Source: Kordiimonas pumila
GTDB lineage: Bacteria > Pseudomonadota > Alphaproteobacteria > Sphingomonadales > Kordiimonadaceae
Length of the DNA: 64,000 nucleotides
Assembly: GCF_015240255.1 (NCBI RefSeq)
Contig: NZ_CP061205.1
Location: 558,001-622,000 of the forward strand
Direction: 5' to 3'
Below, piece after piece: positions 28,229-37,990 of the stretch (position 1 is its first letter; the number at the start of each line of letters is the position of its first letter). A program made the position numbers and the translations under genes. The notes beneath the pieces are model-generated. The model was not told the origin of the DNA. It saw nothing but the letters and a program-made list of their open reading frames with translations, and did no database searches.

Positions 28229-29698
28229 ATGAAATCAACCGTTTCCTTCCGCCCGCTCTTTCATGTTCTTGGTATTTTGCTGGTGGTGCTGGCAGGCACC
28301 ATGATGATACCTGCGACGGTAGAAGCCTACATGACAGGCACAGTACCGCTGGAATTTTTGTTTTCTGCGGCGATCACAGGTGTGCTGGGCGTATTATTTA
28401 TTCTGGCTATGCGTGATAATAAAAGCTTTAGTCTTGATTTGAAACAGGCGTTTCTTTTAACCGCTTTAAGCTGGGTCATTTTACCGGTTTTTGCGGCCTT
28501 GCCCCTTATGGGGCTTGGTTTAGAAACAGATGCCGGCTTGTCTTATACAGATGCGGTATTTGAAACTGTTTCGGGGCTTACAACAACAGGGTCTACAGTT
28601 ATTACAGGGCTTGATCAGCTTTTGCCCGGGCTTTTACTGTGGCGATCGCTGCTGAACTGGGTTGGCGGTATCGGTATTATCGTGATGGCGATTATTTTGC
28701 TGCCGTTCCTGCGCATCGGCGGTATGCAGCTTTTTAAAACTGAAAGCTCTGATCAGTCAGAAAAAATCATCCCGAAATCAAGCGACCTTGTTAAAAAAAT
28801 TGTCAGTGTTTATCTGGTGTTAACGTCCGCCTGCGCTCTTGCTTACTGGCTTGCAGGCATGACGGTTTTTGATGCTATCAACCACGCTATGGCAACCCTT
28901 GCGACCGGGGGCTATAGCACACACGATGCGTCGTTTGGCTATTTTGGTATACCAGCCCAGTGGGTTGGAATTGTTTTCATGATGATGGGTGCTTTGCCGT
29001 TCATTGCGTTTATAAAGTTTTCCAATGGCCACCGCAGGGCAATTGTGGATGACCCACAAGTGCGCACTTTTGTGCGCTTTATGGTGCTGGTGATTGTGGC
29101 TTCTGCGGTAATGCTGGCGGTGGATAAAAACATTAACTTTTTTACGGCTCTTACATACTCGGCTTTTAACATTGTCTCTATTGTTACCACGACGGGTTTT
29201 GCCTCAACAGACTATACCTTGTGGGGCACCGGTGCTGTTGCCGGGTTTTTCCTGCTTACAATGGCGGGGGGCTGTGCTGGTTCAACATCAGGTGCGATCA
29301 AAACCTACAGGTTTCAGGTGCTGTGGACCATTATGAGGGCCCAGTTACTCAAGCTTAACAGCCCAAACCGGGTTATTGTTTTGAAATATCACGGTACTAA
29401 AATGCCAGATGAACTGCCGGTTTCTGTGCTGGCTTTTCTTGCAGCGTTTTTTGCCTCTATTGCTATTGTTACCCTGCTGCTTGCCATGATGGGGCTTGAT
29501 TTTGTAACGGCCCTGAGTGCCGCCGCCACAGCGATAACCAACGTTGGCCCCGGTTTTGGGGATATTATCGGCCCGTCAGGCAACTTTGCAAGTTTGCCCG
29601 ACGCTGCCAAATGGCTGCTCAGCTTCACCATGTTGCTCGGCAGGCTCGAAATTTTCACGCTTTTCATGCTGTTTGACCCCCACTTCTGGCGCACATAG
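28229..29698 (+). CDS. trkH: TrkH family potassium uptake protein
   Basis: Inner-membrane K+ translocating subunit (489 aa, about ten membrane helices). Filter-like pore loops include SGLTTTGSTVITGLD, ATGGYSTHDASFG, TTGFASTDYTLWG and NVGPGFGDIIGPSG, each with the conserved glycine. It works with a cytosolic TrkA gating subunit, which is not in this window. It stands alone, convergent with the LysR gene. Confidence 0.93.
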   Translation: MKSTVSFRPLFHVLGILLVVLAGTMMIPATVEAYMTGTVPLEFLFSAAITGVLGVLFILAMRDNKSFSLDLKQAFLLTALSWVILPVFAALPLMGLGLETDAGLSYTDAVFETVSGLTTTGSTVITGLDQLLPGLLLWRSLLNWVGGIGIIVMAIILLPFLRIGGMQLFKTESSDQSEKIIPKSSDLVKKIVSVYLVLTSACALAYWLAGMTVFDAINHAMATLATGGYSTHDASFGYFGIPAQWVGIVFMMMGALPFIAFIKFSNGHRRAIVDDPQVRTFVRFMVLVIVASAVMLAVDKNINFFTALTYSAFNIVSIVTTTGFASTDYTLWGTGAVAGFFLLTMAGGCAGSTSGAIKTYRFQVLWTIMRAQLLKLNSPNRVIVLKYHGTKMPDELPVSVLAFLAAFFASIAIVTLLLAMMGLDFVTALSAAATAITNVGPGFGDIIGPSGNFASLPDAAKWLLSFTMLLGRLEIFTLFMLFDPHFWRT

Positions 29699-29707
29699 CG
29701 ATTAGGC

Positions 29708-30610
29708 TTATGGGTATTTTATGTTGTCTACCAGAAAGTCAATAAAGGCCCGGATACGCAGTGCAAGGTGTTCATGCCCAACATAAACAGCATGGATAAT
29801 CTCTTTATCATCTGGATTGTAGTTTTCCAGAACAGGGACTAGCCGCCCGGCCTTTATATCATCTTCCACATGGAACCGGCCAAGCCTTACAAGCCCCAGA
29901 TCTTTGCGGCATAGCTGGTTCAGAATAATACCGTTGTTTGCAAATACAGTACCCGGTACAGGCAGGCTGAAGGTATTACCAGTTGCAGGATCCCGGAAAG
30001 GCCATTCATCCATGCTGCGCCGGAAATTGAATTGCAGGCAGTTATGATTATGAAGCGCGGCGGGTGTTTGCGGGGTGCCGTGTGCCTCAAGATAGGCGGG
30101 TGATGCGACAATGACCCTGCCACCCTCCATAAGTTTACGCGCCATCAAAGATGAGTTTCGCAGGGGGCCAGACCTAACGGCAATATCTGTACGTTCATCG
30201 ATCAGATCAATAACACTGTCGATTAACGAGATATCCAATTCAATCTTCGGATAAAGCTCAAGAAACTTGGGCACCAGAGGCAAAAGGCAGCGTTCGCCAA
30301 AAGCCACTGTTGTGCTAACCCGCAGTTTTCCGCGCGGTACCGCCGTTTTACCGGTTGAAATTAGGCGTTCGGCATCCTCTATTTGCGCTAGTATGCGGCG
30401 TGCACTCTCCATATAAAGTGCTCCTTCGGGGGTGAGTTGCAGATTTCGGGTAGAGCGCACAAGAAGCGGGGTGCCTAATCTGTCTTCTGTTCGCATGACC
30501 AGTTTACTGATAGCGGAAGGAGACATGCCAAGCTTGCGCCCAGCAGCAGAAAAACCGCCATTTTCTACTGCTGCAACAAACACAGCCATCTCGCCAGCAC
30601 GGTTATCCAT
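29708..30610 (-). CDS. LysR family transcriptional regulator
   Basis: A 300-aa LysR regulator. The N-terminal winged HTH (residues 8-65) contains FSAAGRKLGMSPSAISKLV, and the substrate-binding-type effector domain follows. It is divergent from an MFS transporter gene across about 170 nt of AT-rich sequence, the standard layout for a LysR activator or repressor of that transporter. The subgroup resembles aromatic- or drug-responsive regulators; ligand unknown. Confidence 0.92.
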   Translation of the reverse strand: MDNRAGEMAVFVAAVENGGFSAAGRKLGMSPSAISKLVMRTEDRLGTPLLVRSTRNLQLTPEGALYMESARRILAQIEDAERLISTGKTAVPRGKLRVSTTVAFGERCLLPLVPKFLELYPKIELDISLIDSVIDLIDERTDIAVRSGPLRNSSLMARKLMEGGRVIVASPAYLEAHGTPQTPAALHNHNCLQFNFRRSMDEWPFRDPATGNTFSLPVPGTVFANNGIILNQLCRKDLGLVRLGRFHVEDDIKAGRLVPVLENYNPDDKEIIHAVYVGHEHLALRIRAFIDFLVDNIKYP

Positions 30611-30780
30611 TCATTTACCTTTGAATTAAATTCATAAGTATTTTTACATAATACAGTATTATTTCTCAAGCCATTTTGCGCCATTTTGGTGTCAGCGGTT
30701 TCTTGCTGCTGGTTAACAAGATTCCACATTCAATGTTTTATTTATCTCGGCTTCACATAAAGCCGGAGGAAGGAAAATAC

Positions 30781-31962
30781 ATGCCTATTGCATTGTACGC
30801 TCTGGCGATCGCGGCTTATGCGATCGGCACCACTGAGTTTGTTATTGTGGGGCTTCTGCCTACTGTTGCGAACGATCTTGACATTACGTTACCCATTGCA
30901 GGCCTAATTGTTAGTGTTTATGCGCTTGGTGTTACCTTTGGTGCGCCCATCCTGACGGCCCTAACTGGGCGCATGGAACGCAAACCTCTTCTGCTTGGCC
31001 TTATGGTGCTTTTTATCATTGGAAATGCTATCGCTGCCCTAAGCTCTGGGTATGAAATGCTTTTGGTTGGCAGGGTCCTGTCGGCTTTTGCACACGGTGT
31101 TTTCTTTTCCGTGGGCTCAACGATAGCGGCGGACCTTGTTCCTGAAGACAAGCGCGCCTCTGCCATTGCCTTAATGTTTATGGGCTTGACCGTTGCTATT
31201 GTAACGGGTGTACCGCTTGGCACTTATATTGGCCAAACCTTTGGCTGGCGTGCCACCTTTGGTGCTGTTGTTGTTTTAGGGTTGATCGCCCTTTTGGGGG
31301 TTGCAGCGCTTTTACCGCGCACCCTTGCTAAGGCTGCGCCTGCATCTATCATGGACCAAGTGCGAGTGCTAGGTAGTGGCAGACTGTTGCTTGTTTTTGC
31401 CATGACAACGTTTGGTTATGGCGGCACTTTTGTAACGTTTACGTACCTTGCATCAATTCTGGAGGAGATCACGGGCTTTGCAGCATCACATGTTAGCCTT
31501 ATCCTTATTCTTTACGGTGTGGCCATCGCGGCTGGAAACCTTATAGGGGGACGCATTGCTAACCGTAACCCGGGGCAGGCTCTGGCGTGGCTCTTTTTAT
31601 TACAGGCCGGTGTTCTGGCGGTTTTCTCCCTTACAGCATCTATGCCTATTCTGGCACTTATCACCCTGTCAGCCATGGGTTTTCTATCTTTCGCAACGGT
31701 CCCGGGCTTGCAGCTTTATGTGGTTCAACTTGCTAAAGTGCATCGCCCTGGTGCGGTGGATGTTGCCTCGGCCCTTAACATTGCGGCCTTCAACCTGGGA
31801 ATAGCGCTGGGTGCTTGGGTTGGTGGTTTGGTTGTGGCTTCACCCCTTGGCCTTGGGGCCACACCTTGGGTGGGTAGTATTCTGGTTATTGCGGCTTTAT
31901 TATCTACACTGTGGAGCGGGTCACTGGATACAAAAGCGAAAGCAGCTTTTAAGCCCGCTTGA
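30781..31962 (+). CDS. MFS transporter, AraJ/arabinose-efflux-like
   Basis: A 393-aa, twelve-helix major-facilitator protein of the DHA1/AraJ type. Motifs: AIGTTEFVIVGLLP at the first helix, the loop with GRMERKPLLLG (motif A variant), and GVPLGTYIGQTFGWRATF (motif C-like). I chose the ATG at 30781 because GGAGGAAGG lies 7-15 nt upstream; the frame is open to 30676. Probably controlled by the divergent LysR gene; substrate (sugar or drug) unknown. Confidence 0.92.
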   Translation: MPIALYALAIAAYAIGTTEFVIVGLLPTVANDLDITLPIAGLIVSVYALGVTFGAPILTALTGRMERKPLLLGLMVLFIIGNAIAALSSGYEMLLVGRVLSAFAHGVFFSVGSTIAADLVPEDKRASAIALMFMGLTVAIVTGVPLGTYIGQTFGWRATFGAVVVLGLIALLGVAALLPRTLAKAAPASIMDQVRVLGSGRLLLVFAMTTFGYGGTFVTFTYLASILEEITGFAASHVSLILILYGVAIAAGNLIGGRIANRNPGQALAWLFLLQAGVLAVFSLTASMPILALITLSAMGFLSFATVPGLQLYVVQLAKVHRPGAVDVASALNIAAFNLGIALGAWVGGLVVASPLGLGATPWVGSILVIAALLSTLWSGSLDTKAKAAFKPA

Positions 31963-32007
31963 TGTCTATTAGGTATTAAAATCTTCAGCCGATATAGCGA
32001 AATGAAG

Positions 32008-32032
32008 AAGGTGCCTGTGATGGGCACCTTTT
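32008..32032 (+). terminator. Rho-independent terminator after MFS gene
   Basis: AAGGTGCC (32008-32015) pairs with GGCACCTT (32023-32030) around a 7-nt loop, ending in TTTT. A second hairpin, GCGCCTT with AAGGCGC (32042-32062), follows. Both separate the transporter gene from comM. Confidence 0.8.
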
Positions 32033-32187
32033 AAAACATCCGCGCCTTTATGATGAAGGCGCAGTGCCTTGCCACTGCATTTTTCGCTAGACATTTCTAT
32101 AATTTTTCTATCAAGTGTTCATGATTTGTTCATGTTCGCGCATATAGAGTTTAGGCGAACAACAAATAGCACAGTGGGGGAAACCGG

Positions 32188-33228
32188 GTGGTTGCCAGTG
32201 TTCAGACCGTTGCCTTTGAAGGCATTGAGGCCTTACCGGTTGAGGTGCAGGTACAAATTACGAGCGGGCTACCTGCATTTACAATTGTTGGTCTTGCAGA
32301 TAAGGCAGTTAACGAAGCACGCGAGCGCGTACGCTCCGCGCTTGCTGCCATTGGTACGGCTCTGCCAGCGGAACGTATAACGGTTAACCTTTCCCCTGCA
32401 GACCGGCCAAAAGAGGGCAGCCATTATGATTTACCTATCATTGTAGCCTTGCTTGTCGCGATGGGGGTTTTGCCAACAGATTTGGCATCTGAAACCGTTA
32501 TTATGGGCGAATTGGGGCTGGATGCCAGCATCCGGCCCGTGGCAGGCATATTACCAGCCGCGCTTTATGCCAACAGTATTGATGCAACTTTTGTGTGCCC
32601 TGCGGCTTGCGGCAGTGAGGCAGCATGGGCGGGCGGCGGCGAAATTCTTGCCGCGTCGCATCTTCTATCGCTTGTTAATCATATTAGGGGCAGGCAGCTT
32701 TTATCACAGCCTGTTGCAAAGGTAATCACGGGCAGCGGCCCGATGCCGGACCTAGCTGATATCAAAGGTCAGGAGGCTGCAAAACGTGCTCTTGAAATAG
32801 CGGCAGCTGGCGGCCATTCCCTTCTATTATCAGGTCCGCCGGGCGCGGGCAAGTCTATGCTGGCGTCAAGGCTTGTATCGCTTTTGCCACCGCTTACGCC
32901 CAAGGAGGCGCTTGAGGCAAGCCTTGTGGCGTCTGTTGCCGGTAAATTAACAGATGGTGTTATAAGGCGCACGCGGCCTTACCGCAGCCCACACCACAGT
33001 GCGAGCATGCCAGCCCTTATTGGCGGCGGCGCTAAAGCCTTGCCGGGTGAAGTATCGCTCGCGCACTCAGGGGTTTTGTTTCTTGACGAATTGCCCGAGT
33101 TTTCCCGCGCGGCGCTTGAAGCGCTCCGGCAGCCCATTGAAACCGGCACAGCTGTTATCGCGCGAGCGCAGGCCCATGTCACCTATCCTGCGCGCTTTCA
33201 GCTTGTTGCTGCAATGAACCCCTGTTAA
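32188..33228 (+). pseudogene. comM: comM (YifB) 5' two thirds, interrupted by element A
   Basis: ComM is a hexameric AAA+ helicase that promotes branch migration during natural transformation. This piece (346 aa) has the N-terminal Lon-like domain, Walker [14 protein letters not shown] (about residue 214) and Walker [14 protein letters not shown]. It then stops: after AAMNPC the next codon is TAA, contributed by the inserted element. The missing part begins with the same NPC and continues at 56878 and again at 60369. 346 codons plus either 3' copy gives about 510 aa, the usual length. The GTG start has GGGGG upstream. The truncated product lacks the sensor-1 downstream part and arginine finger and should be inactive. 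Confidence 0.95.
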
Positions 33229-34711
33229 TTCGTTGCCCTGTTGCAACCGTTTCTGTGGGAAAGTGATAGAAATTTATTTCGATATCATCTTTCCCAATAA
33301 TGATGCGGTCGCAGACCGCATCTACAATGTTACGCTTCTCTTCCTCAGAGAGAAGCTTCCACCTCTCGTATAGATTTCCAGCATCTACCATTACTTGTTC
33401 TTGAGAGAAATAGTTTATCTTCAAGACATCATATTCTGCTTGCGCACGGGGCAGCTCTTCCTCAATTTGGGCAAGCTGGTCTTCAAAAGGCTTGATGCGT
33501 TTGCCAAAGCCTTCTTTGGGGATTTGGTCATTGAGATAGAGGTCGTAAATTTTGTCGATTTCTTTCTCAAGCTGCTGCTGTTTCTTTTCCAACGCAACGA
33601 TGATTTTTTCTCGTTCACTGAGCTTTTCATTTTCAGCCAGAAAATACTCATCGAGTTCTTTTGGATTGAGCGAAATGGTTTTCAGTTGCTCATGGAACAC
33701 CGCATGCAAATCTTCAACAGGGATTTTGTTCTTACATGCCTTACACAGATACTTAGGCATGTTGGAAGGAACATACATTTTAGAACCACAGGTGCAGGTA
33801 GCGATACCGCCAAATAAGTGCGTGGCGGTACGAGAGACTTTCTTACGTGTTAGACGCTGTTTGCTCAAAAAGCTATTACACTCTTCCCACAGTTCTTCGG
33901 ACACAATCGGCTCCACATCATGCCAGACCCAATCATCTTCAGGCTTCAGCTCCGCACTGCCATTATCGGTAGATCGTGTATAGTTGACCCGCCGCTTTCC
34001 TTTGGCGGTAGGGTCACGGAGCAAGCGGTCTACCGTAGTATCAGAAAATTTCCCACCCTTGCGGGTACGATATCCACGTTCCGTAAGTATACGAGCAACG
34101 GTCTTTTTCCGTTTATGCTCTGCAAAGAGTTCATACATTAAGACACGGACAGGGCCTTCTTCTGGGTCTGGCTGCATAGTACCGTTATGCCAGCGATACC
34201 CATAGACCACCTGACCACCCATTTTCTTCCCAAGCTCTGCACGGATTGCAACAGATGCAGAGACACGCTCTGCAATCTCTTCACGCTCCCACTGTGCCAT
34301 TGCACCAATCATGGTGTAGAACAGCCGACCCGCAGGCGTGGTGGTGTCGATAGCTTCTTGAAGAGAAATGAGACCTGCCCCGTGTTCCCTGAATATGTCT
34401 GCAAAGTCCAGTAGCTCTTTGGTGTTCCGTGCAAGCCGAGCCAGCTTCGAGAATATGAGACCGGAAATTGCGCCTGCTTCTACGTCAGCAAGCATACGCT
34501 TGGTCTCTGGATGCTGCATGACCGCTTTGCCGCTTACACCTTCAAGGTGGTATACGGAGACCACATCCCACTCTTTTGCTTCTGCATACGCGCTAGCACG
34601 GCGTTCATGGTGTTCTGGGCTGTCGCCCTGTGCTTGGTCTTCAGTGGATACCCTAACCCAGATACCAACCTTCTTTGGTGCATCTTCGGTGATGCGTGTA
34701 CGCCGAGACAC
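33179..34711 (-). CDS. Large serine recombinase (integrase) of element A
   Basis: A 510-aa site-specific recombinase. The N-terminal resolvase domain has catalytic Ser22 in WVRVSTEDQ and the [11 protein letters not shown] segment. A Recombinase domain follows ([16 protein letters not shown]...), then a zinc ribbon with CTCGSKMY / LCKACKNK near residue 304, and a coiled coil (about 360-430). The gene ends in attL: its last 11 codons ([11 protein letters not shown]) are antisense comM sequence, so the C-terminus depends on the integration site. In the joined circle the frame would run straight into the XRE ORF. It almost certainly catalyses integration at comM. Confidence 0.95.
   Translation of the reverse strand: MSRRTRITEDAPKKVGIWVRVSTEDQAQGDSPEHHERRASAYAEAKEWDVVSVYHLEGVSGKAVMQHPETKRMLADVEAGAISGLIFSKLARLARNTKELLDFADIFREHGAGLISLQEAIDTTTPAGRLFYTMIGAMAQWEREEIAERVSASVAIRAELGKKMGGQVVYGYRWHNGTMQPDPEEGPVRVLMYELFAEHKRKKTVARILTERGYRTRKGGKFSDTTVDRLLRDPTAKGKRRVNYTRSTDNGSAELKPEDDWVWHDVEPIVSEELWEECNSFLSKQRLTRKKVSRTATHLFGGIATCTCGSKMYVPSNMPKYLCKACKNKIPVEDLHAVFHEQLKTISLNPKELDEYFLAENEKLSEREKIIVALEKKQQQLEKEIDKIYDLYLNDQIPKEGFGKRIKPFEDQLAQIEEELPRAQAEYDVLKINYFSQEQVMVDAGNLYERWKLLSEEEKRNIVDAVCDRIIIGKDDIEINFYHFPTETVATGQRINRGSLQQQAESAQDR
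33216..33246. other. attL of element A
   Basis: The core GAACCCCTGT (33216-33225) is comM sequence shared with attR. It is followed by TAA and by the element's left arm TTCGTTGCCCTGTTGCAA (33229-33246). The reverse complement of that arm matches the right arm at 56862-56879 at 16 of 18 positions, as expected for the two halves of a serine-recombinase attP. The TAA ends the truncated comM frame. Confidence 0.9.
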
Positions 34712-34873
34712 GGCGGCCTCCTCTTCTTTGTGTAAGCAGAATTATGCCCCCTTACACTCCCATAGGAAAGGTGTTTAAGGGGCTATACACATTGGTTTTT
34801 ATGGATAGTACGGCGGTAATATTCGACTGCTTGAATCAGTGGAGTGTCTTGGCGCACCAGTGCCGAGGTTACG

Positions 34874-35608
34874 TTACTGAATATCATATGCGTATGCTTT
34901 TGCTAAAATCTCTCGACGAGAACGTACCCCAAGTAGCCGTCGAATATCTGTCAGGTGAAATGACACCGTATTCTCTGCAATCCCCATTTTTTCGGCGATG
35001 AGTTCATTGGAAAGCCCAGTCTTCATCCACTGTATAACTTCTCGTTGCCGGGGTGATAGTTTGTAACTGTCGCCAATAAGGACATCGCCCTCTTTGCTAT
35101 ACCACTGATGCAGCAGAAGAGCGTTGAGCATAAGCCGTTCAGCATGTGCTTGCATGACTTCCCAGCCCTCAACATCCCCATGTTCTGCAAAAAGCGTAAT
35201 GCTTCCTTGCAGTGTGCCTCGATACGAAAAGCAGGGGATTACAAACCCACTTCCTAAGCCAAAGTCCTGAGCTTCACGAGAGAGGGTAACTTGTGTGTCA
35301 GTCCATGTGAGATTGGTGTCCACAGCAGCGTTTCTATCGAACATGAAAGGTTGTTTGTATGAAAATGCATGTAAGACAGCGGGGTCATGGGCAACATAGT
35401 TGTTGTCCATATAATGCGTGATCCATTCCTCATCCATGTCGATGCGGTAATGGATGCTCTCTGTATCTAGGCGTGATGGCTCTGCTCTGAGGTATGTTAC
35501 ATATCGAACGCCGTACTTTTGGCAAAGTGCCTTAAAGCCATGCCATGCAGCTTTTCCGTCTTTCGCACCATGTAGATGAGAAAGCATATCTATGAACGAG
35601 TAGTCCAT
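34874..35608 (-). CDS. LuxR-type autoinducer-binding regulator (no adjacent luxI)
   Basis: A 244-aa regulator with an autoinducer-binding domain (about 15-160) and a C-terminal LuxR HTH (LSPRQREVIQWMKTGLSNEL through TVSFHLTDIRRLLG). Residues expected to hold acyl-homoserine lactone are present with TraR spacing: W62, Y66, D75, P76 (WITHYMDNNYVAHDPAV); the position of TraR W85 is Phe. I chose the ATG at 35608 (AAGGA 8 nt before); GTG at 35614 is possible. No synthase gene is in the window, so it may answer host or foreign signals. Confidence 0.9.
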   Translation of the reverse strand: MDYSFIDMLSHLHGAKDGKAAWHGFKALCQKYGVRYVTYLRAEPSRLDTESIHYRIDMDEEWITHYMDNNYVAHDPAVLHAFSYKQPFMFDRNAAVDTNLTWTDTQVTLSREAQDFGLGSGFVIPCFSYRGTLQGSITLFAEHGDVEGWEVMQAHAERLMLNALLLHQWYSKEGDVLIGDSYKLSPRQREVIQWMKTGLSNELIAEKMGIAENTVSFHLTDIRRLLGVRSRREILAKAYAYDIQ

Positions 35609-35638
35609 CCTCACAGTCCTTTGTCGTCCATGTGCATA

Positions 35639-35658
35639 TTCACTTCATTGAAAGTGAA
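35639..35658. promoter_or_regulatory. Dyad upstream of luxR-type gene; candidate lux-box-like operator
   Basis: TTCACTT (35639-35645) and AAGTGAA (35652-35658) form a 20-nt dyad about 30 nt upstream of the LuxR start. Size and position suit a LuxR-family operator, but it does not match a known lux box. The rest of the 320-nt gap to 35928 holds a second dyad, TTGAGG/CCTCAA (35691-35707), AT-rich promoter-like sequence, and the left recombination site at 35865. Confidence 0.45.
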
Positions 35659-35864
35659 TTGGCGGGTTTTGTAAACCAATAAATCAACTTTTGAGGCCAA
35701 ACCTCAAGGTTTTGGCGGGTTGAGGAAGTAGATGTGCCACCCGATACTTTACCTACGCATATCGGCTATGCCGAGCGTGACATATATGCAATCTGAGTGA
35801 TTTGCTAAAATAGGAAAATGTTATTATGAAACAGTGTGTTGTGCATACTTTAGGGGCTGATTTT

Positions 35865-35886
35865 GAACAGTTCGGACATACTGTTT
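35865..35886 (+). repeat. Inverted recombination-type site, left copy
   Basis: Layout: arm GAACAGT, 8-nt centre TCGGACAT, arm ACTGTTT. The two arms are near-perfect inverted repeats of each other, as in tyrosine-recombinase core sites. The same site occurs in opposite orientation at 36554, and 23 nt (from TT before the site) match between the copies. It lies 43 nt upstream of the recombinase start codon. Confidence 0.85.
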
Positions 35887-35928
35887 ATATTCTGAACCGA
35901 TGTCAAGTTTGTTCCGAGTAGTTATATT

Positions 35929-36555
35929 ATGAATATCGCACAGGCATCCTTTAGTTTCGATATACAAGGAAATCGCAAGTACCTAAATCAGGTCGAGTGG
36001 CGAGCGTTCCTTGATGCTGCATCGTCCGCACCTCCTGAGGTGCGAGTGTTTTGCTTCGTGTTGGCGTACACAGGCGCTCGTATTTCTGAGGTGTTGGCGT
36101 TATCCCCTGCCCGAATAGATTTCGATGAAAAGGTAATTGTCTTTGAAAGTTTGAAGAAACGGCAACGGGGCCTGTACCGTCGTGTGCCGGTTCCCACCGA
36201 ATTACTCCAAACACTTGATGCAGTATATAGCGTGCGTTGCAGGCAAAAACGCTCTTCTTCCACGCATAAAACGCTGTGGACATGGTGTCGTACAACAGCG
36301 TGGACACGAGTGAAAGAAGTGATGCAACACGCTGGCATTTCTGGCGTGAAAGCAACACCAAAAGGACTACGGCACAGTTTTGGAGTCTTAGCGATTCAAG
36401 CGGGTATTCCATTAAATATGCTCCAGAAATGGCTTGGTCACACGCATATGCACACAACCGCTATCTATGCCAACGCTCTAGGACCGGAAGAGCGAGGGTT
36501 TGCAAGTAAATTATGGCGTGGGTTTAGCGGAAAGAAGGAGAACACATCGTGCTGA
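35929..36555 (+). CDS. Small tyrosine recombinase (FimB/FimE-sized)
   Basis: A 208-aa catalytic-domain-only tyrosine recombinase, the size of the fim switch recombinases. Active-site residues: R51 (TGARISEV), K76 or K77, R148 (GLRHSFG), H171 (LGHTHMHTT) and nucleophile Y180. The position usually His before the second Arg is Lys145. No N-terminal core-binding domain is evident. The gene fills a 0.7 kb segment flanked by inverted 22-nt sites, and its stop codon TGA overlaps the right site. This fits a recombinase that inverts, or mobilises, its own gene. Confidence 0.92.
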   Translation: MNIAQASFSFDIQGNRKYLNQVEWRAFLDAASSAPPEVRVFCFVLAYTGARISEVLALSPARIDFDEKVIVFESLKKRQRGLYRRVPVPTELLQTLDAVYSVRCRQKRSSSTHKTLWTWCRTTAWTRVKEVMQHAGISGVKATPKGLRHSFGVLAIQAGIPLNMLQKWLGHTHMHTTAIYANALGPEERGFASKLWRGFSGKKENTSC

Positions 36556-36575
36556 ACAGTATGTCCGAACTGTTC
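36554..36575 (-). repeat. Inverted recombination-type site, right copy
   Basis: Layout: GAACAGT, centre ATGTCCGA, ACTGTTC. Arms are perfect inverted repeats, and the asymmetric centre is the exact reverse complement of the left copy's centre, so the two sites face each other. Recombination between them would invert about 0.69 kb. The site overlaps the recombinase stop codon and lies 48 nt upstream of the next gene's start. Confidence 0.85.
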
Positions 36576-36622
36576 AAGAAAAATCGCATTCTCGTAAATA
36601 CTTGATAGTTGGGGGGTATATC

Positions 36623-37948
36623 ATGCTGGTTAATGACAGCGCATTATTCATCAAGGGCTTCTTATGGGCCGCTATTTATGTGTGCTATCTGGCAGTCCCG
36701 CCCAGTAGTAATGCAGTGGATGATATTGTGGTGCCGGATCACTATGGCGTTTACGCATTTTATAATGACCACTTAGTTGAAATGCACCGGCACCCTGTTA
36801 GCAAAACAGCTTATTTAGGCGAACAATATGGAGGAGACTTGATCCATACAGTTGGTGGGCAGCGTCTTCCTGCAACAAATATCTCATTTGTTATTTATTC
36901 GCCTGACGCTAAGGCCCTAGCAACTCAGGATATAACGATTCACCGTGTGACACGCATTGCAGCACAAAATGTTCTCTCTGGGTGGGGACATGGTGACAAG
37001 TTCAAGGTGGTAGACAAACCTACTTGGCGAGTTAACCTCAAGCAGGGCTGGCGATTACAGGCGGCTCCTGTTTCAAGTAGCAATGAAATGGTACACCTCA
37101 CTTTATCAGAGATGTCACCCGGACGTATGATGCTTAGGATTGGTCGTGCGCTGTACAGCTTCTCAATACCTGGGCGAGTTAATCCGAAAGATGACTGTGA
37201 AGTGCGTACCGCCAGTATCATGCGGGTTCAGTACAAACCCTGTCCATCTCAGTTTTTACCACGACCTGAAAATCCTAGTGGTTTGTATAAGCGTTACATT
37301 AAGGATGCGACTACAGAATATAAAAAGGGGAACTTTCAGGAGGCACTTAGCCATCTGGAAAAAGCTAAACAACATCCTGATGCTGATAAGGGTGAGGTTC
37401 TTTACTTTCAAGCTGTTTTGCAAGCAGCTCTTGGTCGCACAAATACAGCATATGTGACCCTTCACGCTTCATTTTCTGAACATCATCCGGAAGAGCGTTT
37501 GGCATCAGCAAAGATTGTAGCCGCCAGCTTGAATATAACTGCTGGCTCATTTAGCTCGGCGCTACGCGATTTAGAAACTGCCGAGCGGATTTCCCGAAAT
37601 CGGTATAAGCATTTGATACCAACCGTATATACCATGCGATACATTGCTCATCTGGGAAATGGAGATTCCAACGCAAAGGCAGCATTTTGCCGTAAGGCAT
37701 GCAATGTCGATATGCGAGAACTGACTGAACTCACACGCTACATTACTGGACGAACTAGTGACTGGCATTCGCTTTCCTATGAAGCACTGCAATTTGCAGC
37801 GTACCACCATTGTTATCGTGGCGAGGTAGAAACTGCACGTGCCGTATTCACCAAAATTATGGAGTACGGAGACAAGAAGCTTGGGTATCACGATGCTCGA
37901 AAAGCACTTGAGCGTATAGAGAGCAAAGCTTTCTGCACGTCATTATAG
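36623..37948 (+). CDS. Exported protein with C-terminal TPR-like region
   Basis: A 441-aa protein of unknown function. An N-terminal hydrophobic segment (FIKGFLWAAIYVCYLAVPP) looks like a signal peptide or anchor. Residues to about 250 are beta-rich with no family I recognise. The last ~190 residues form helical tetratricopeptide-like repeats (EYKKGNFQEALSHLEKAK, SSALRDLETAERI). I chose the ATG at 36623 because GGGGGG lies 8 nt before it; the frame is open from 36500 through the inverted site. It is the first gene of a rightward run of four exported proteins. Confidence 0.75.
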   Translation: MLVNDSALFIKGFLWAAIYVCYLAVPPSSNAVDDIVVPDHYGVYAFYNDHLVEMHRHPVSKTAYLGEQYGGDLIHTVGGQRLPATNISFVIYSPDAKALATQDITIHRVTRIAAQNVLSGWGHGDKFKVVDKPTWRVNLKQGWRLQAAPVSSSNEMVHLTLSEMSPGRMMLRIGRALYSFSIPGRVNPKDDCEVRTASIMRVQYKPCPSQFLPRPENPSGLYKRYIKDATTEYKKGNFQEALSHLEKAKQHPDADKGEVLYFQAVLQAALGRTNTAYVTLHASFSEHHPEERLASAKIVAASLNITAGSFSSALRDLETAERISRNRYKHLIPTVYTMRYIAHLGNGDSNAKAAFCRKACNVDMRELTELTRYITGRTSDWHSLSYEALQFAAYHHCYRGEVETARAVFTKIMEYGDKKLGYHDARKALERIESKAFCTSL

Positions 37949-37990
37949 TCATGAGTAACTAGTTTTCATTTTCAAATCAGGGGGTAACAT

